Shown: positions 26,721-39,966, numbered from the stretch's first letter. The stretch: DNA of 64,000 bases from Euwallacea fornicatus (GCF_040115645.1 NC_089549.1:3596001-3660000); one strand, 5' to 3'. Made by a program: numbers and translations. The notes: a model not told the origin generated them from the letters alone.

Positions 26721-29700
26721 ATGTCTAGTGTACGGTGCAGTTTGGCCACAGCGGGAAAATATGCCTTTGTCGCCAGAAACTCTAAATTGCAGCAAGGTGA
26801 GTGCCTAATGTTACCTTTGCAGTTTGTACTGAACTGAGTAACAATGAAACAAAACACAGTTTATTTTGTACACAAGTTTCTCAGTTTGTTTTTGGATAAA
26901 CATAAAATTTAGGGTATTTTGAATTAACACTTTCCAAATCTTTCACATAGTCGATAAGGCTTGAAATAAGATACATTTAAATGCATCAGTAATATTATGA
27001 ATTTATGTTTCAATAAAAAAAAACAGAAATGACCAATCTCAATTTACTGTATTACTGCCAAGATTATGGTTGATTGCCTTGAATTGGTTTAGATGTTTTG
27101 CCAATGAGCATAAATAGGTACACTTTATACCTGACATAAAATACTAAATTAGATTTTATTTTTGCTCAGTTTCAATTACTCTAGTCTTGGCAATAATTAA
27201 CATTATTAGTGAAATAAATATACAAGGCTTTCAACCAAACCAAAAGTGTCTGTGGAAATACTTTTATTCTTATTATCAATATTAGCTACTATATGGCAGT
27301 ATAACATATTCCAGGTCTGACCTCTGCCATTTATTTAAAGCAGCTGCCTCATAATCGAGGCATATCTACTAGCATATTCCTTTTGAAGACTATAGGTGCT
27401 GGAGAACCTCCTGCAAATCCTCCTACGTCTCCTTCCACGTCAACTTCAAGTGGAAGCAATGGAAGTGGGAAAAATAAAAACACACTATCATGTCCTAAAT
27501 GTGGAGATCCTTGCACTCATGTTGAAACTTTTGTCAGTTCTACAAGGTGTGTAATTATGTTTTTGTTCAGAAGAAGTTTTGGTTAGATACTCTTTATGTA
27601 TAGAATAACTAAGAAATTAATATCAATTTTAAATTGATCATGCAAATTTTTTACCTTATTGGTGTCATAAAATGACATTGGTTTATTGTCCTCCAGAACA
27701 CTGCTTAGCACACAAGCTTTGCAGCATAAGCTTCAAATATTTCAATTAGTATTACATTAATTCTTGTGTGATTGCTACAGTTGGATGCTCAGAGTAAATT
27801 ATTAAACAGCTTCTGTTTTAAGTAGCAGATTAAAATTAAAATTTTCTTAAAATTATCGATATTGCTTGAAAGCCAAAATTACCAAATATTAATTCATAAT
27901 AAATGAGGTAACAAATATCTGTATTAATAAACATTTTTAGGATACTCATGTCTGACCATTTGAATTGTCTTTCACAAAAGACTGAGCTTATCGCAAATCC
28001 TGATAAAGTAACTTCTTGTCAAATTGAAATGGTTATAATGAGTTCAGTTAAATTAAAAAGGTGTAAATGATTTCAGATTTGTAAAATGTGAGAAGTGCCA
28101 TCATTTCTTTGTGGTGCTCAGTGAGGTTGATAGTAAAAAGAAGGAGGGAGTTGACCTTAAAAATGGTCAATATAGAAAGCCTCCACCACCTCCAAAGAAA
28201 ATTTATGAATATTTGAACAAGCATGTTGTTGGTCAAGAACATGCCAAAAAGGTGACCGAAAGTTGCAAATAAACTTGTATTTTTGCATTTTTACGAAAAA
28301 AACTTGTTTTGCATTATTAATCTTCTAGGTACTATCTGTTGCGGTGTATAATCATTATAAAAGGATATACAATAATGCTCCAAATCAATTAAATAATAGG
28401 CAGGACATGGCTGTAATGGAGCAAGGACCACATCAAAATATGACCCATAGAGGCGAGTTGAATGATTTATGGGGCTTGGGGATTTTTATTACATAGTTTT
28501 CATTATTTTCTGTACCAGGCATTTGCTTGTCCGATGTAACTTAAGTATAATCTCTTGTTTTTTTTATCAATCAAATCATGCTTTCTGAAGGGTTTTTTTA
28601 TTCGTTTAAATGCAGATTTGCTCCATATCACAGGCATGGGGCAAAGTCCTATGGGCATCAGTTTTAGTCCTACCGAACCTCCCTATACAAAGACCACATC
28701 ACAGAGTGCTATAGGATCAGATATTTTAGATCGCACTACACATGAACTGAAGCTTGAAAAAAGCAATATTTTGCTGTTAGGTCCTACAGGATCAGGTAAT
28801 TTTATGAAAACTGTGAGTTGGTAATATTATATTCACAAAAAAACTTAGGCAAAACTCTGTTGGCTCAGACAATTGCTCAATGCCTAGATGTTCCTTTTGC
28901 TATCTGTGATTGTACCACATTAACACAAGCTGGTTATGTGGGTGAAGATATTGAGTCAGTTATAGGGAAACTGTTGCAAGGTAAGAATTTTTTAAAGTAG
29001 TTATTGTCTATTACGATCGAGAGAATTGTATTTTGTACATTAGATGCTGGATATAGTGTGGATAAGGCGCAAATTGGTATTGTGTTTCTGGATGAGGTTG
29101 ATAAAATAGGTGCTGTTCCTGGTATCCACCAATTAAGGTAAGCTTAGATTGTATGAATGTTTAAAAGTTGCAGATTGGTAAAATAAATTGATACAAAATT
29201 ATCCAATAAAGGTTACTTTTATGATGAACGTAATGTTTAGTATGTGTATATAATATAAGGTAATGAAGCTAAAAACAAGGTACAATATACCCATTATATT
29301 ATTTCAATTTTTTAATTAAAATTGCGTCATTAAACCTAAACATTTATTCGAAATTGAATTTCAAATTTAAATCATTTTCCAGATATTTTACATATTAAAC
29401 TTTTACAGTTGTTTTGTTGAAATATATTAGAGATGTTGGTGGTGAAGGAGTGCAGCAGGGCATGTTAAAAATGCTTGAAGGCACCATTGTAAATGTTCCT
29501 GAAAGAAATTCCCCTCGAAAGTTACGCGGAGAGACGATACAAGTAGACACAACAAACATCCTCTTTGTAGCAAGTGGAGCCTATAACGGATTAGAGCGAT
29601 TAATTCAAAGGCGAAATAACGAAAACGTATGATCTATCATTCTTCATCAGCAGTTTAATCATTGTTACAAATATTTTATAGTATTTAGGCTTTGGAGCCC

Positions 29701-30869
29701 CTGTTACAGGTGGGCAGGGTAGGAGAGCTGTAGCACAAGAAGCTACTTTACATTCATCTACTCAGTCAGCTGAGGAGGAAAATGCGGAGAAAGATCAAGC
29801 TTTGAAGCAGGTACAAGCGAGAGATCTCATCGACTTTGGAATGATACCTGTAAGAATATTGGAGTAAACCTTTATTTTTTTCTCATTTTTTCCCAAGCCA
29901 TAAAGATCTTTTTTGCTTGTTTAGGTTAGTTCAGGTAACCAACCTCATCTGCTCATCTAATAGTAATTCTATCTTAGATTTAAGGATTTCTAATTGTTCT
30001 TTAGACTTGGGCTAATTTCTTTAAAAAAACGTTTATTTTTCGTTTATAGTGGTGTCTGAAATCTGATCACCCGAAAAGAAGATTATTTTAATTATTTACA
30101 GATATTCTTTTGCATAAATGAGCATGAGTTGCTCTTTTCAGGAATTCGTGGGTAGATTTCCCGTGCTGGTACCGTTCCACTCACTCAATCAGACGATGCT
30201 AGTAAGAATATTAACAGAACCGAAAAACGCCCTTATTCCTCAATATCAAAGGTTGTTAGTGATGGATCAGTGCCAACTTACATTCACCCCTGATGCTTTG
30301 AACGCGATAGCATCGCAAGCTATGGAGAGAAAAACAGGGGCGAGAGGCCTTAGGGCAATAATGGTATGAATCCATAAAATAAAAAAAAAACCGATTGAAA
30401 GAAGTTTATGTTAAAACATTGCGTATCATAGTTACTTTTCTGAAATTTCCTGGGTTCTATTCTTTATAGAGTTATTCATCATGCTTATTATAGAATTTTG
30501 ACTTGGTTCTAGGTATCAATTAATTTGAACTAAATATCTTGAACAATAAAAAAGTTGCAAAGAAACGGCGAAAAAAATGATAAAAATTGGCATTAAACCC
30601 AAAAACATGTCTTTAGGTCCTCACTTTTGGAACGCATTTGTTACATAGCATGAAAAGTTCTTTTGTGAACTAAAAACATTTTTTAAATCAAATAAATTTA
30701 GGAAACTCTTCTTCTTGAGCCAATGTTCGAAGTACCCGGTTCCGGAATCTCGGAAGTCCATATAACCGAAGACTGTGTGCGTGGGAAGAATCCAGCGGTT
30801 TACGTTAAAACTAGCTCTGAAGTGTCGGAAGAAGACGAGATTAACGCCACAATTAGACTAAAGCAATGA
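26721..30869 (+). CDS. ClpX: ClpX, mitochondrial AAA+ unfoldase of the ClpXP protease
   Basis: Eleven coding exons (26721-26796, 27315-27546, 28077-28251, 28329-28452, 28616-28795, 28849-28980, 29044-29137, 29431-29626, 29682-29849, 30142-30363, 30702-30869) join in frame to a 588-residue protein; human CLPX has 633. ClpX unfolds matrix proteins with ATP and feeds them to the ClpP peptidase. The N-terminus is basic and hydroxylated, as expected for mitochondrial import. A four-cysteine zinc-binding domain follows (CPKC at 85-88, CEKC at 107-110). Then come Walker A GPTGSGKT (258-265, split by an intron), the pore loop GYVGED, Walker B FLDEVD (321-326), the LGFG loop that contacts ClpP, and sensor 2 GARGLR (525-530). 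All key residues are intact. Intron 4 appears to use a GC donor (28453). Intron lengths run from 53 to over 500 bp. Identification is secure. Confidence 0.95.
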
Positions 30870-31323
30870 TATTGGGGTGAGCTACATTTATAGACCAATG
30901 TTACAAAGTCAAATTCGATGGCGTGATGACTTAGTGATTTACATCTTCGGGATGTTTGTTACTTTTAATCACTGTCAAAATTGACAGTTTTGAGAAGAAA
31001 AATACGATATAACAATTGACTCAAAATTGTTTCCAAGTTTAGTAGGTATATGACAATAAAATTGTTTAGAATAACAATTTAAGTGTGGGAAATTAAGCTG
31101 TCCAAAACGTGGAAATTACTGACCACTGCCAATGTTAGATTATCGTGAATTTCCTGAAAATTTTTTTTTGCGTGTCGAAATTTCATCTAGAATTAAATTT
31201 CTTTACTTTCTCGCAGGGATTAATAATTTTCTTAAAAATCAACCAAATTCATATACTTACAAATATACATGTTACTTTTGATAACCTCTGTTAGTACCTA
31301 CTGTTAGCCTACTTTTTAAAGCC

Positions 31324-31329
31324 AATAAA
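31324..31329 (+). terminator. Probable ClpX poly(A) signal
   Basis: A canonical AATAAA about 455 bases after the ClpX stop codon. It is the first clear hexamer in a suitable setting downstream. The assignment is inferred. Confidence 0.45.
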
Positions 31330-31877
31330 TATTGTATTTTTCTTCGAGATTAGAATTTTTTCGATAAATATTATTTTGTTTATAGCTTTATTCTAGTAAC
31401 TGTAAAAGCAACTGGTTGAAATAGGGAAAAATGTAAAAATATAAATCAAAACTATAAAACTAGCTCATAGTGATAATGATTGTTGATTCTACTGATTCAG
31501 ATGTGATGTTTGATGTAGGTAAATGTAAATATTTGTGAAAAATAAAAATTTTTTGGAATATTAATGATCCTATAATTGTTATCCTTTGATAATTGTTTGT
31601 GTTACATATGTACCTACAAACAATTCGGCAATGCAACTGGAGTTCAATTAAGGACATTGTCTAATAAACATAGGTTTGAAGGTAATACATAGCTTGAGTT
31701 TTGAGTCCTTTTTGATTTTATTTGGGGGGGGGGGAGGATTGTAAAAAAATCCTGCAGCAGACAAAAGTAATCCTACATCTATAAAAGACTATTACTTATG
31801 ACTAATAGGAAAAAGATGTGAGCTTTCTATGTCATTTGTTACGTATATGCATGCAATGTGCTTTGTACGTATCGTAT

Positions 31878-31942
31878 AAACCGCAAGTTACCATAAATAT
31901 TTTTCTTTGCAAAAAAAAAATATTTATGGTAACTTGCGGTTT
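31878..31942. repeat. Perfect inverted repeat with 27-base arms
   Basis: The left arm (31878-31904) begins AAACCGCAAGTTACCATA and the right arm (31916-31942) is its exact reverse complement. They are separated by 11 bases. Transcribed, it would form a 27-bp hairpin. The motif TCCTGCAGCAG occurs on both sides at a distance (31750 and 32211), so the hairpin may lie inside a small mobile element. It is shorter than a usual miRNA precursor. Confidence 0.7.
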
Positions 31943-34900
31943 AAGTAACTTTTTGACTCTAGCAAAAATTACAGCAGAGCCAAAAAAATTAAAGTCACTT
32001 GGTGACAGAGAAAAAATTAAAGTTGTTCCTACAAAAATAAAAACTTTTATTTTCGAACTACACGCCAATATTTCCACGTATTCAAAAATGATTCTGCTTA
32101 AGCCAAAACATGTCAAATTATGTAGCAACTGTTGGTTCCAAAATTAGTGAAAATCCATAAAAGAATAATAACTATTTCAAAAAAATTATATTATTTTGAG
32201 AGTTTTGACGTCCTGCAGCAGCAAAACGAAGGGTGTAGGTAAGTTTGCTTAAAAGGTCTTATTTTTTTTAAAGAAATTTTTCTCAAGCGTTATAATCATA
32301 TCACGGACACTGTATATTTTTTATATTAAAATATTACTTAAAAGGAGAGTTACATATAAGAGTTTCGTCAGATTCGCTCAAAAAATGAAATTTGTATTTT
32401 TTGAAAGTGACTGTGAAAACTAATGCCCTGCTGAAAATCAATTGAATATCATATGGGCGGTGTATCAGAAATCATTGGGCCATGCTAACCAATATAGTAA
32501 AAGAGGAAACAATTTAAATTTTATGATAATGTAAACCGAGTTCAATTAATCAGAACTGAAGAATAAATTATTTACCCTGAACCAAAAAGTTCCCAAACTA
32601 AATATGTGTTAATCACACCTTATTCAATTTAGATGGATAATTTGTAATAATTATTACAAGTTCAAGTTCAGCATAAAAATATAAAGAACAATAGTAACTA
32701 ATAATAAACAATAATTATGCGATATTTTACACTCCTAATTAATTTATAACGCGGGGTAATTGAAAATTATTGACTTCATCACTGCAACTTTTCCTGTTCT
32801 ATAACGTAGCGGTATCGTTTGAAATGCGACGTTTCGACTTTCAGTAATTATTATCAGATTTACTTTTCCTTACGGATTCTATTAAATTTTAATATTTTTG
32901 CATTCAGATTTTTAAAATTCTTAAATTAGATGAAGATCTCACATAAACATTAACGTCACTGAAGATATTCAATATTCCATCGCCGTGATTCACACTGTGG
33001 CATGGCAATCAAATATTTTGTATTGTAAGGACATCTCCTAAAAGGAGCCATGCATTGGCGTAAAACGCTCGTTCTATTTACCATAAATGGCCTTAGCCCG
33101 TAATGTTTACTGGGTAATTGCCAATTACCCTTATGATAAGATACTTATGTTCACTTAGAGTCTGCTATAAATGTCCTAAATTTTTATCTGTTAACACATT
33201 AGTCAATGATTTAAATAACATAACGATGTACCCTTAACGATCATGTTACACGTATATTACCTCGAAATCATGTTTTACTTACGTGCAATTAGCTAGTTCT
33301 GATCCATTTGTGTTTCGTTATAAAAGCGATTATTAATCCACAGATGTATAAATTACTTTCAATAGGTAATTAAGGTATTTTAAAGGTACTTTGTAATTTT
33401 GGCTAGTATGAAATTATCGATGTGCTGCCAACTTTAAATGCAACTTTTTATAGAAATGTTAGAATAGAACCAATTGGTTAAATTCCTGATTGCTTTCGAA
33501 ATCAGCCTCATGTTAGAGTTAACAGCCCAGTAATAATTTGGCCTTTAAACGTTAAAGAATTAGCAAATGAACATGAAAACGTTTTATGTAATGTGTACGT
33601 AGTGAGGTTTTAATCATGTCTTCTATTTATGGCCTCAATCACAAGCCCGTTAGACAGGTCAAAGGTTAATGTGAATGTTTTTCGAAAATGCGTCCTTAAC
33701 TTTTGAGGGAGATATTACAAGATGACCACGAATTTTCGGAATTATACATTTTTTATAATTTGCGGTGGGTTTTGGGGTGGAAGTTTTGACTGCTTTTAAT
33801 TGACACGAGACAAACGCAACTGATGAAACCTAGCAGGGTTGAAACCGGCATTTGAATGAGTTATGCACAAAACTGGAATGAGATATAAAGTCTTAAGGAT
33901 CAGTTATACACCTGTAAATTCAACCTGATATTTAAGTCTCGGATTAGAACTATAGCTCCTTGTTTAATTTTAAAAATTTCCGTTTTAAGTACAGGTGGAG
34001 TTTAGGGAATATGACTGAGCTCTATAGGTCTTAATTTTTTCGAACAGCATTGTAATTCTTCAAATACAGGAGTTTGTTGAAATATATATCATTTTCTTGT
34101 GAGTTTAATCGTACAGCAAAATGAAAAAAGAAACATTAAGAACTACCAATGCTCACTGCACAAATTACGCTTTTCCAAATTGGTTAATAAATTGCTTTGG
34201 TCCTGCGACTACTTCTTAATTACCAGTTTAAAGCGTATACACAAATCACACCTGATAAACTGATCAATAATGTTATAATATAAAAAAGCAACAATCTTAA
34301 GTAGGCATCAAGTTCATCATCTATTCTTCGTACGTCTATTCACCGTGAAATTATGAAATATATTTTCTTCTTGTATGAGGTCTTAATGTGAAAGTAACAG
34401 TATTTAGTAGTAGTGCTCGATACCACTCAGTACCGTTAACAGCATTTGTATTGAGAAGAATCTGGGCGATGGTATTTTAGCATTTCTTTACTCAGAACAT
34501 ACATTTCGCTATATTATTTGATATGAATCAGCGAATGCGTATTGAATGTAGTATCCATACTTAAGACGACATTAATTTTTCTACAATAAAAGGTATGTTT
34601 TGCACTTAATAAATTTATTACTTTTAAATTTGTTTTATGTTTACTGATGATATGAACAAACGCGTTTCGAATTTGCATTACGTAACAGACGTTCACCTTG
34701 AACTTTTGAAAAGTGGTATTATCGAATTTTATAGAAATACTTTGAATAGTTGATAACTTTTAGTGTCAATTAAAGCGCACTCCACAGTTTATAAAGATTT
34801 CATACAAACAATAAATTAATCGGCTAAACACCATATTTGGTGATCACATTTACCCCTAATAAATATAATAAATTTACCCATAGTGATTCGGATCAGGTAA

Positions 34901-35219
34901 GTTTTTTCATTATGTTATATATCAGTTTCCTCAATTGTCTATAATTTACAGTTTTGTTGCTCTGATTTGAACTTATTGGTTTATTTGACCTGTGATAATG
35001 AGAAGTAACATAAAGTGGTTTCAAAGTTTTTTTTATTAGTTCCGCAGTGATAGTCTATTTTTCTATAGTTATTTTTTCATAAGTAGGTTGCTTTGTAATA
35101 GAGACATGAGGTCGAATTGGATAAGCTATTTTCATGTTTTAAACATAATATGTTGAATAAGTAACGCTGACGGGTTAAATTTTATAAGTACATTTTTGTA
35201 AGGGCCTCTTTGCCTGTTA

Positions 35220-35720
35220 GTACTCAACTAAAGGCTGTCCTGAACTTCAGTAGCAAGCTATCGACCATGGCAGTGCCTGACATAGAATTAATTCTTCACC
35301 AATTTGTCTACAATTTTTTTTATTGATTAACTGATTGGATTGTTCCTGAACTTTCTCAGTAAGGCTCATCAGCTACTTGACTAATCAAATTTGTTCCAAT
35401 TTCTTTGGTAGATTCAACCATGAACTGCTAAGACCTTTCTTGAATTTCCAAAGTAGCTATCGACGATGGCAAATGTGGCGGAAATTACTCTTCACCAATT
35501 TGTCCACAATTCTTTGTTCCATTAATTGTAGGAATTGTTACTGAACTTTGTTAATAACAATTATCACCTACTTGGTTAACCAATCTTGTTTCACTTTTTA
35601 TGGCGGATTTAGTCAGGGACAACTAAGGGTTGTCTGGAATTCCCGAAACAGCTCTTGCCCATTGCAAATCGCCTGGCATTGAACTTACAATTCACAATTT
35701 GTCTATCATAGCAAGTGAAA
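35220..35720. repeat. Tandem repeat, unit about 197 bp, 2.5 copies
   Basis: The motif GCTATCGACCATGGCA at 35258 recurs as GCTATCGACGATGGCA 198 bases later and in decayed form (GCTCTTGCCCATTGCA) 196 bases after that. TTCACCAATTTGTC(T/C)ACAATT and a CTACTTG-TTAACCAATC-type block recur in step. After the last unit the sequence reverses: CAATTTGTCTATCA is followed by TGGACAAATTGATAG, and a GGACAGCCCTT matches the reverse of the unit start. The array therefore ends in an inverted piece. Confidence 0.6.
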
Positions 35721-36342
35721 AGTATAAATACTTGTGGACAAATTGATAGATAGTGGGGTCTATGCCGAATGCATTCCCATAGTCAAAAGTTGCTTTGAGA
35801 CATCGGACAGCCCTTACCAGTCTCTGGACAAGTATTAACAGGCGAAGGTTAGTTCAAAAAATGTAGCAAAAAATCTAAAGCCCGCTACTTTTATTTACTC
35901 AAACATGTTCTAATTTATAGGAATATTGTAATCACCCTAATACCCGACTAAAACTAATTTTTTTATATTTGCTTGGTTGGCTACTGCAAAGAAAACGAAT
36001 AATAAAGCATAAGTTATTTTTTGTTAGTGTCTTAACAAATATTTCGCATTTGTTTAATATTTTGAGAAAGTGTGTAGAGTATGATTTGCTGACGCTTTTT
36101 TTTTTTAGATAAAGTAATTCATAAGAAGCGCCTACTATTCTTCATTTCTCGTCCGCCACAGTAGTCAGACTTTTGGTCTCAATTACGTTGTTACCTTATT
36201 CTGAATTGCAACTCTTTATTTCTCGTTATATAAAATTATCAATCACAGTTGATGAGGTTGAATTCATATTGGTTGTAACGTGCATATCAGCCATATTGGA
36301 TAAATCAATAATAATCCCTTTATTAGATCCTAATATTTCACC

Positions 36343-39143
36343 ATGGAAACAAAGAATAAAGAAGAGGTGGAAAATGGCTTCAACGAGAAAATCGAAGAAA
36401 AATTGGTAGGCCCCCAAGAGGCAAGAGATATTTCCTGATTTAACACGCTTTAATTATCATTAATATCAAGATCTTCTTTAGGATTCTCGAGTCCACGAAA
36501 GAAACCGGAAACTACCTTTACTTTTAAAAACCATCCGAGGCACCACCTACTACTTCATTAAAATGTTGAACATCATTTACATACCTGTCTTCATATATCG
36601 CATGTTTGAAAGTAAAATGAGGTGCCCACCGCTAGATGATCCTCTACTAAGGATAACTGCAACTGATCTGGCCAGTGCAATCAGAAGAAGAGAGGTAGAT
36701 ATGCTTTGCATGATCAGTATTAGGAAAATTGGTATGTTGGTTTGCAGATTTCATGCGAAAGCGTGATTAAAGCCTATATATGTAGGATAAAAGAGGTAAA
36801 TCGTCTATTAAATGCTGTGATAGATGATAGGTTTGAAGAGGCTTTGGAAGATGCTAGGTTGGTTGATAGGAAGCTTAGGGACCCCAAATTCAATAAATAT
36901 GAAGATATGATTGCAAAGAAGTTTCCTCTTTTAGGTTAATTAACCCTTAGCCTAAGAGAAAGACTCTTTTACTAATTAAAAGTTTTAGGTGTTCCTATCA
37001 CCATCAAAGGTAGTTTGGCAGTCCAAGGATTAAGGCACACAAGTGGTACGATAATCCGCAAGGAACATTATGCTGAAATTGACGCAGAGGCCGTGGCTTG
37101 GGCTCGTGAAGCTGGTGAAGAATTGGCTCCATTCACCTAAAATATCGTTTAAATCTGTATTTACAGGAGCAATTCCTTTATTGGTCTCCAACGTCCCGGA
37201 GTTGTGCATGAGTTGGGAGACTACAAATAAAATTATTGGAACCACCAAGAATCCTCATGATGTTACCAGGACTTGCGGAGGTTCTTCTGGAGGAGAGGTC
37301 TAGATACCAAAAATGTTTTTTGTGCAGATTTTAATACATAATCCCTTCAGGCCAGTTTACTAGGAGCTGGAGCTTCCCTTTTAGGCATAGGTTCAGACAT
37401 TGCAGGTTCTTTACGACTTCCAGCTCACTATTGTGGGGTTTGGGGTCACAAACCTACCCCTGGAGTTGTATCGCTTTGTGGTCACTATCCAAGCTGTTTG
37501 CATAAAGATAAATGGGAGGCAGTTTTCGTTGTGGGGCCCATGGCCAGGTACGGTTCGGATCTTCGAATGTTTTTGAAAGCCATTTCTGTGCCTGAAAAGA
37601 GAGAGAAATTGGATTTAGACAGAAGGGTATATCGTATATTCTATATTTGCTGGGGTTTAACGTAGATTTTCAGATTGATATTAAAAGCGTTAAAGTTTAT
37701 TATTCGGATTTTGAGGACTATTACTGGCAGCCTAACAGACATTGTTCGGGAGCGGTTAAGAAAGTTGTAGGTCATCTGAGCAATATTTGCACTACTCAGC
37801 CGCAAAAGGTAGGTTTTTTTTAAAGACATTGCAAAATGAATTCCAAGGCAGTATCTACATTAAGGAATATTTAGTGTTAAATGGTTTCTTAAAAATTTAC
37901 AAAAAGCAAAGCAGGTTAGTTATAGTTATTCCAAAAGTACAAAATTTTTCTTTGTATTAGGCTGGCTGTTAGGTTTTTTCCAAACTCTTATATTGCGGTT
38001 CAGCTACTTAAAAAGCGTAGGAAAATTCTATTCGAATCAATTCGAGTTATTCTAAAATTAATGAAAATTCTTGCTCAAGTTAGATCGGCTTGTCTTGAAT
38101 AACATAAATTATCTGTTCTAATGAACATTAGGCATGTTTGTTTTTAGGTAAAACCCTCTGGGAATCCCAAAAACTTAAGCGAGTCTCAAATTTTTCTTGC
38201 CTTAAAAATCTTAAAAGAGCACATTTTAGAAATTCCCGAGACACAGAAAAACTTTTTCGTTATTCCAAAACTATTGAGCATAAAAAGACATTTGGTTTCT
38301 CCGAAAAATTTAAAATTTGATGTCACCACATTCATTGAAAATCCAGACGTTCACAAATCCAAGCATTTGAAACATTTTTGAAAATCTCCAAAATGATATT
38401 TTTTTCCATCAGAAAATCTATTTTTTTTAGACTGATTTCTATTTAGCAGCACATGGTCCAGATTTAGCAACAATGGATTTGTTCGAATTGAAAGACGTTG
38501 AGGATGCTTTTGATGGAAACGCCAATGGAGCATTTTTTGAGTTGTTCAGGTATAATGTGGTTTTTGAATTTGTCTTTTTTATCAAGTCATGCAACTTCAA
38601 TTTTTTTTTGTCAGGTACACAACACTAAGATCAAAACACACGTTCATGCTAATCATTTGCGCTATTTTACGAAAAATTGCAAGGGGAGCTCCACCAACAC
38701 TTTTCAATAAGGTCAAAAAATTTGTTGCCAAAATGCGACAAGAAATTTTTGAGCTTTTGGGTGATGATGGTGTAAGTTTGGAGTCCACATAATTTTTAAC
38801 CTGCATGTTTACTTTTTCCAGGTACTGATTGTACCAACCTTCCCGACTGAAGCTCCTAAACATGGAGATGTCTTAAAAACAGCCATATTTGCAGGCTATT
38901 TGACAGTATTTAATACCCTGGGACTCGCTGTAACCAATTGCCCTGTGGGGGTGACTGATAAGGGGCTGCCAGTGGGAATTCAAGTAAGTTTAAAGAAGGG
39001 GGTTCCCTGAAGTCCTTTGCAGCTGGAGTGTTTGTTAGGTGGCTGCAAAGCCTTTTGGTGATAATTTAACGCTAACTGTTGCTGAAGAAATAGAACGGGC
39101 ATTTGGTGGTTGGATAGAACCAAGAAGACGATATAAGAAGTAA
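36343..39143 (+). CDS. FAAH2: Fatty-acid amide hydrolase 2-like amidase
   Basis: Eleven exons (36343-36405, 36482-36694, 36748-36934, 36989-37114, 37167-37297, 37351-37626, 37674-37808, 38431-38549, 38615-38771, 38822-38983, 39039-39143) give 557 residues; human FAAH2 has 532. The family hydrolyses fatty-acid amides such as anandamide and is membrane-anchored. A hydrophobic segment at about 44-60 (YYFIKMLNIIYIPVFIY) fits the N-terminal anchor. The amidase core is intact: GVPITIKGS with catalytic Lys161, TCGGSSGGE with Ser236, and GSDIAGSLR with nucleophile Ser260. The spacings Lys to Ser (75) and Ser to Ser (24) equal those of FAAH (142, 217, 241). The C-terminus GLPVGIQVAAKPFGDNLTL is also typical. 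The chosen ATG lies in a good context (CACCATGG) and is in frame with the first donor; a second ATG at 36563 would lose part of the anchor. Intron 7 (622 bp) carries a 78-codon frame I did not include. Confidence 0.92.
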
Positions 39144-39270
39144 ATTGGGAAGATTGTTCAAATGGGAAGAAAGTACTAACTATGCACTTATGCACTTAAT
39201 ATTGGAAGAGTGAACTGATTTTTTTAATTATAAATGGATAATTGTGTTATTAATTTGTCTTTAAAAAATT

Positions 39271-39276
39271 ATTAAA
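39271..39276 (+). terminator. Possible FAAH2-like gene poly(A) signal
   Basis: ATTAAA about 128 bases after the stop codon. It is a common variant hexamer; no AATAAA lies closer. Confidence 0.35.
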
Positions 39277-39922
39277 TCTGAGTTTGAATTTAATTTCCAA
39301 CCAAATTGATACCAACCCCAACATGTATCTCAAGAGCCGTAATCAAGGCATTTCTAGACCAGTTTAAAGGCGAAGTTGGATTGACGTGAAGGTCTCCTTA
39401 TTGTCAAGAATTGGAAGAAATCGGAAGAGAAATTGAAAAAATAGAGCCATTGACGACGAAAGTATGAGTTATGAGGTAAAGACGACTACTTCTATGAAAA
39501 TCTAGAATTTTGGTTATTTGCAAAGGCGTAGTGAAAAACCTCACCAAGTCAGCAACATTAAGCTCAATTTCTGATTAAATCCAGTCCCCGAAAACCGGTT
39601 TAGAAAACGAATTTTGATATAAACCAGTCAGGGAAATGGTCGAATGTGGAGTCTTACAACTATAAACCCTTTTTTCGTATTCACTGCAATTTCTCGTAGA
39701 TCAGTTCGACAAAATACCTCAATTTAAGACTTAAACCGACACTGAAATAACAATTAACTTCTCCCTACAGATTACGTTTTATTTCCCTGCCCGTCCAGTA
39801 AAGTCAGCGAATAACCGCGAATTTTAATTCCAACTCTGTGCGGTTTACTTTGCTCTCAAATTGAAAACCGCGGAGCAGGATTAAATAACTTTGGATAGAA
39901 ACACAAGTTTATGCAAATTCGT

Positions 39923-39928
39923 TTTATT
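39923..39928 (-). terminator. Probable poly(A) signal of DM4/12 gene A
   Basis: Plus-strand TTTATT, that is AATAAA on the minus strand, about 39 bases after the gene A stop codon. Confidence 0.5.
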
Positions 39929-39966
39929 TACCCAACTGTGACCATTACCGTCATAAAAAAACCCTT

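Larger units (their letters stand above)
30870..36342. other. Non-coding spacer between ClpX and the FAAH2-like gene
   Basis: No gene is supported. The first 500 bases are probably ClpX 3' UTR. A run of 11 G residues lies at 31724-31734. A 27-bp-arm hairpin (31878-31942) sits in two mirror-image short open frames, which are an artefact of its symmetry. A tandem repeat occupies about 35220-35720. The last few hundred bases should hold the promoter and 5' UTR of the amidase gene. Confidence 0.45.
39144..39966. other. Spacer between the amidase gene and the DM4/12 cluster
   Basis: It contains the 3' ends of the two converging genes. I see no gene or repeat in the middle part. Confidence 0.4.

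Noticed and set aside
31818..32147. Two opposite open frames of 109 and 98 codons
   Set aside because: They mirror each other across the perfect hairpin at 31878-31942; the repeated KPQVTINIF string comes from the inverted repeat.
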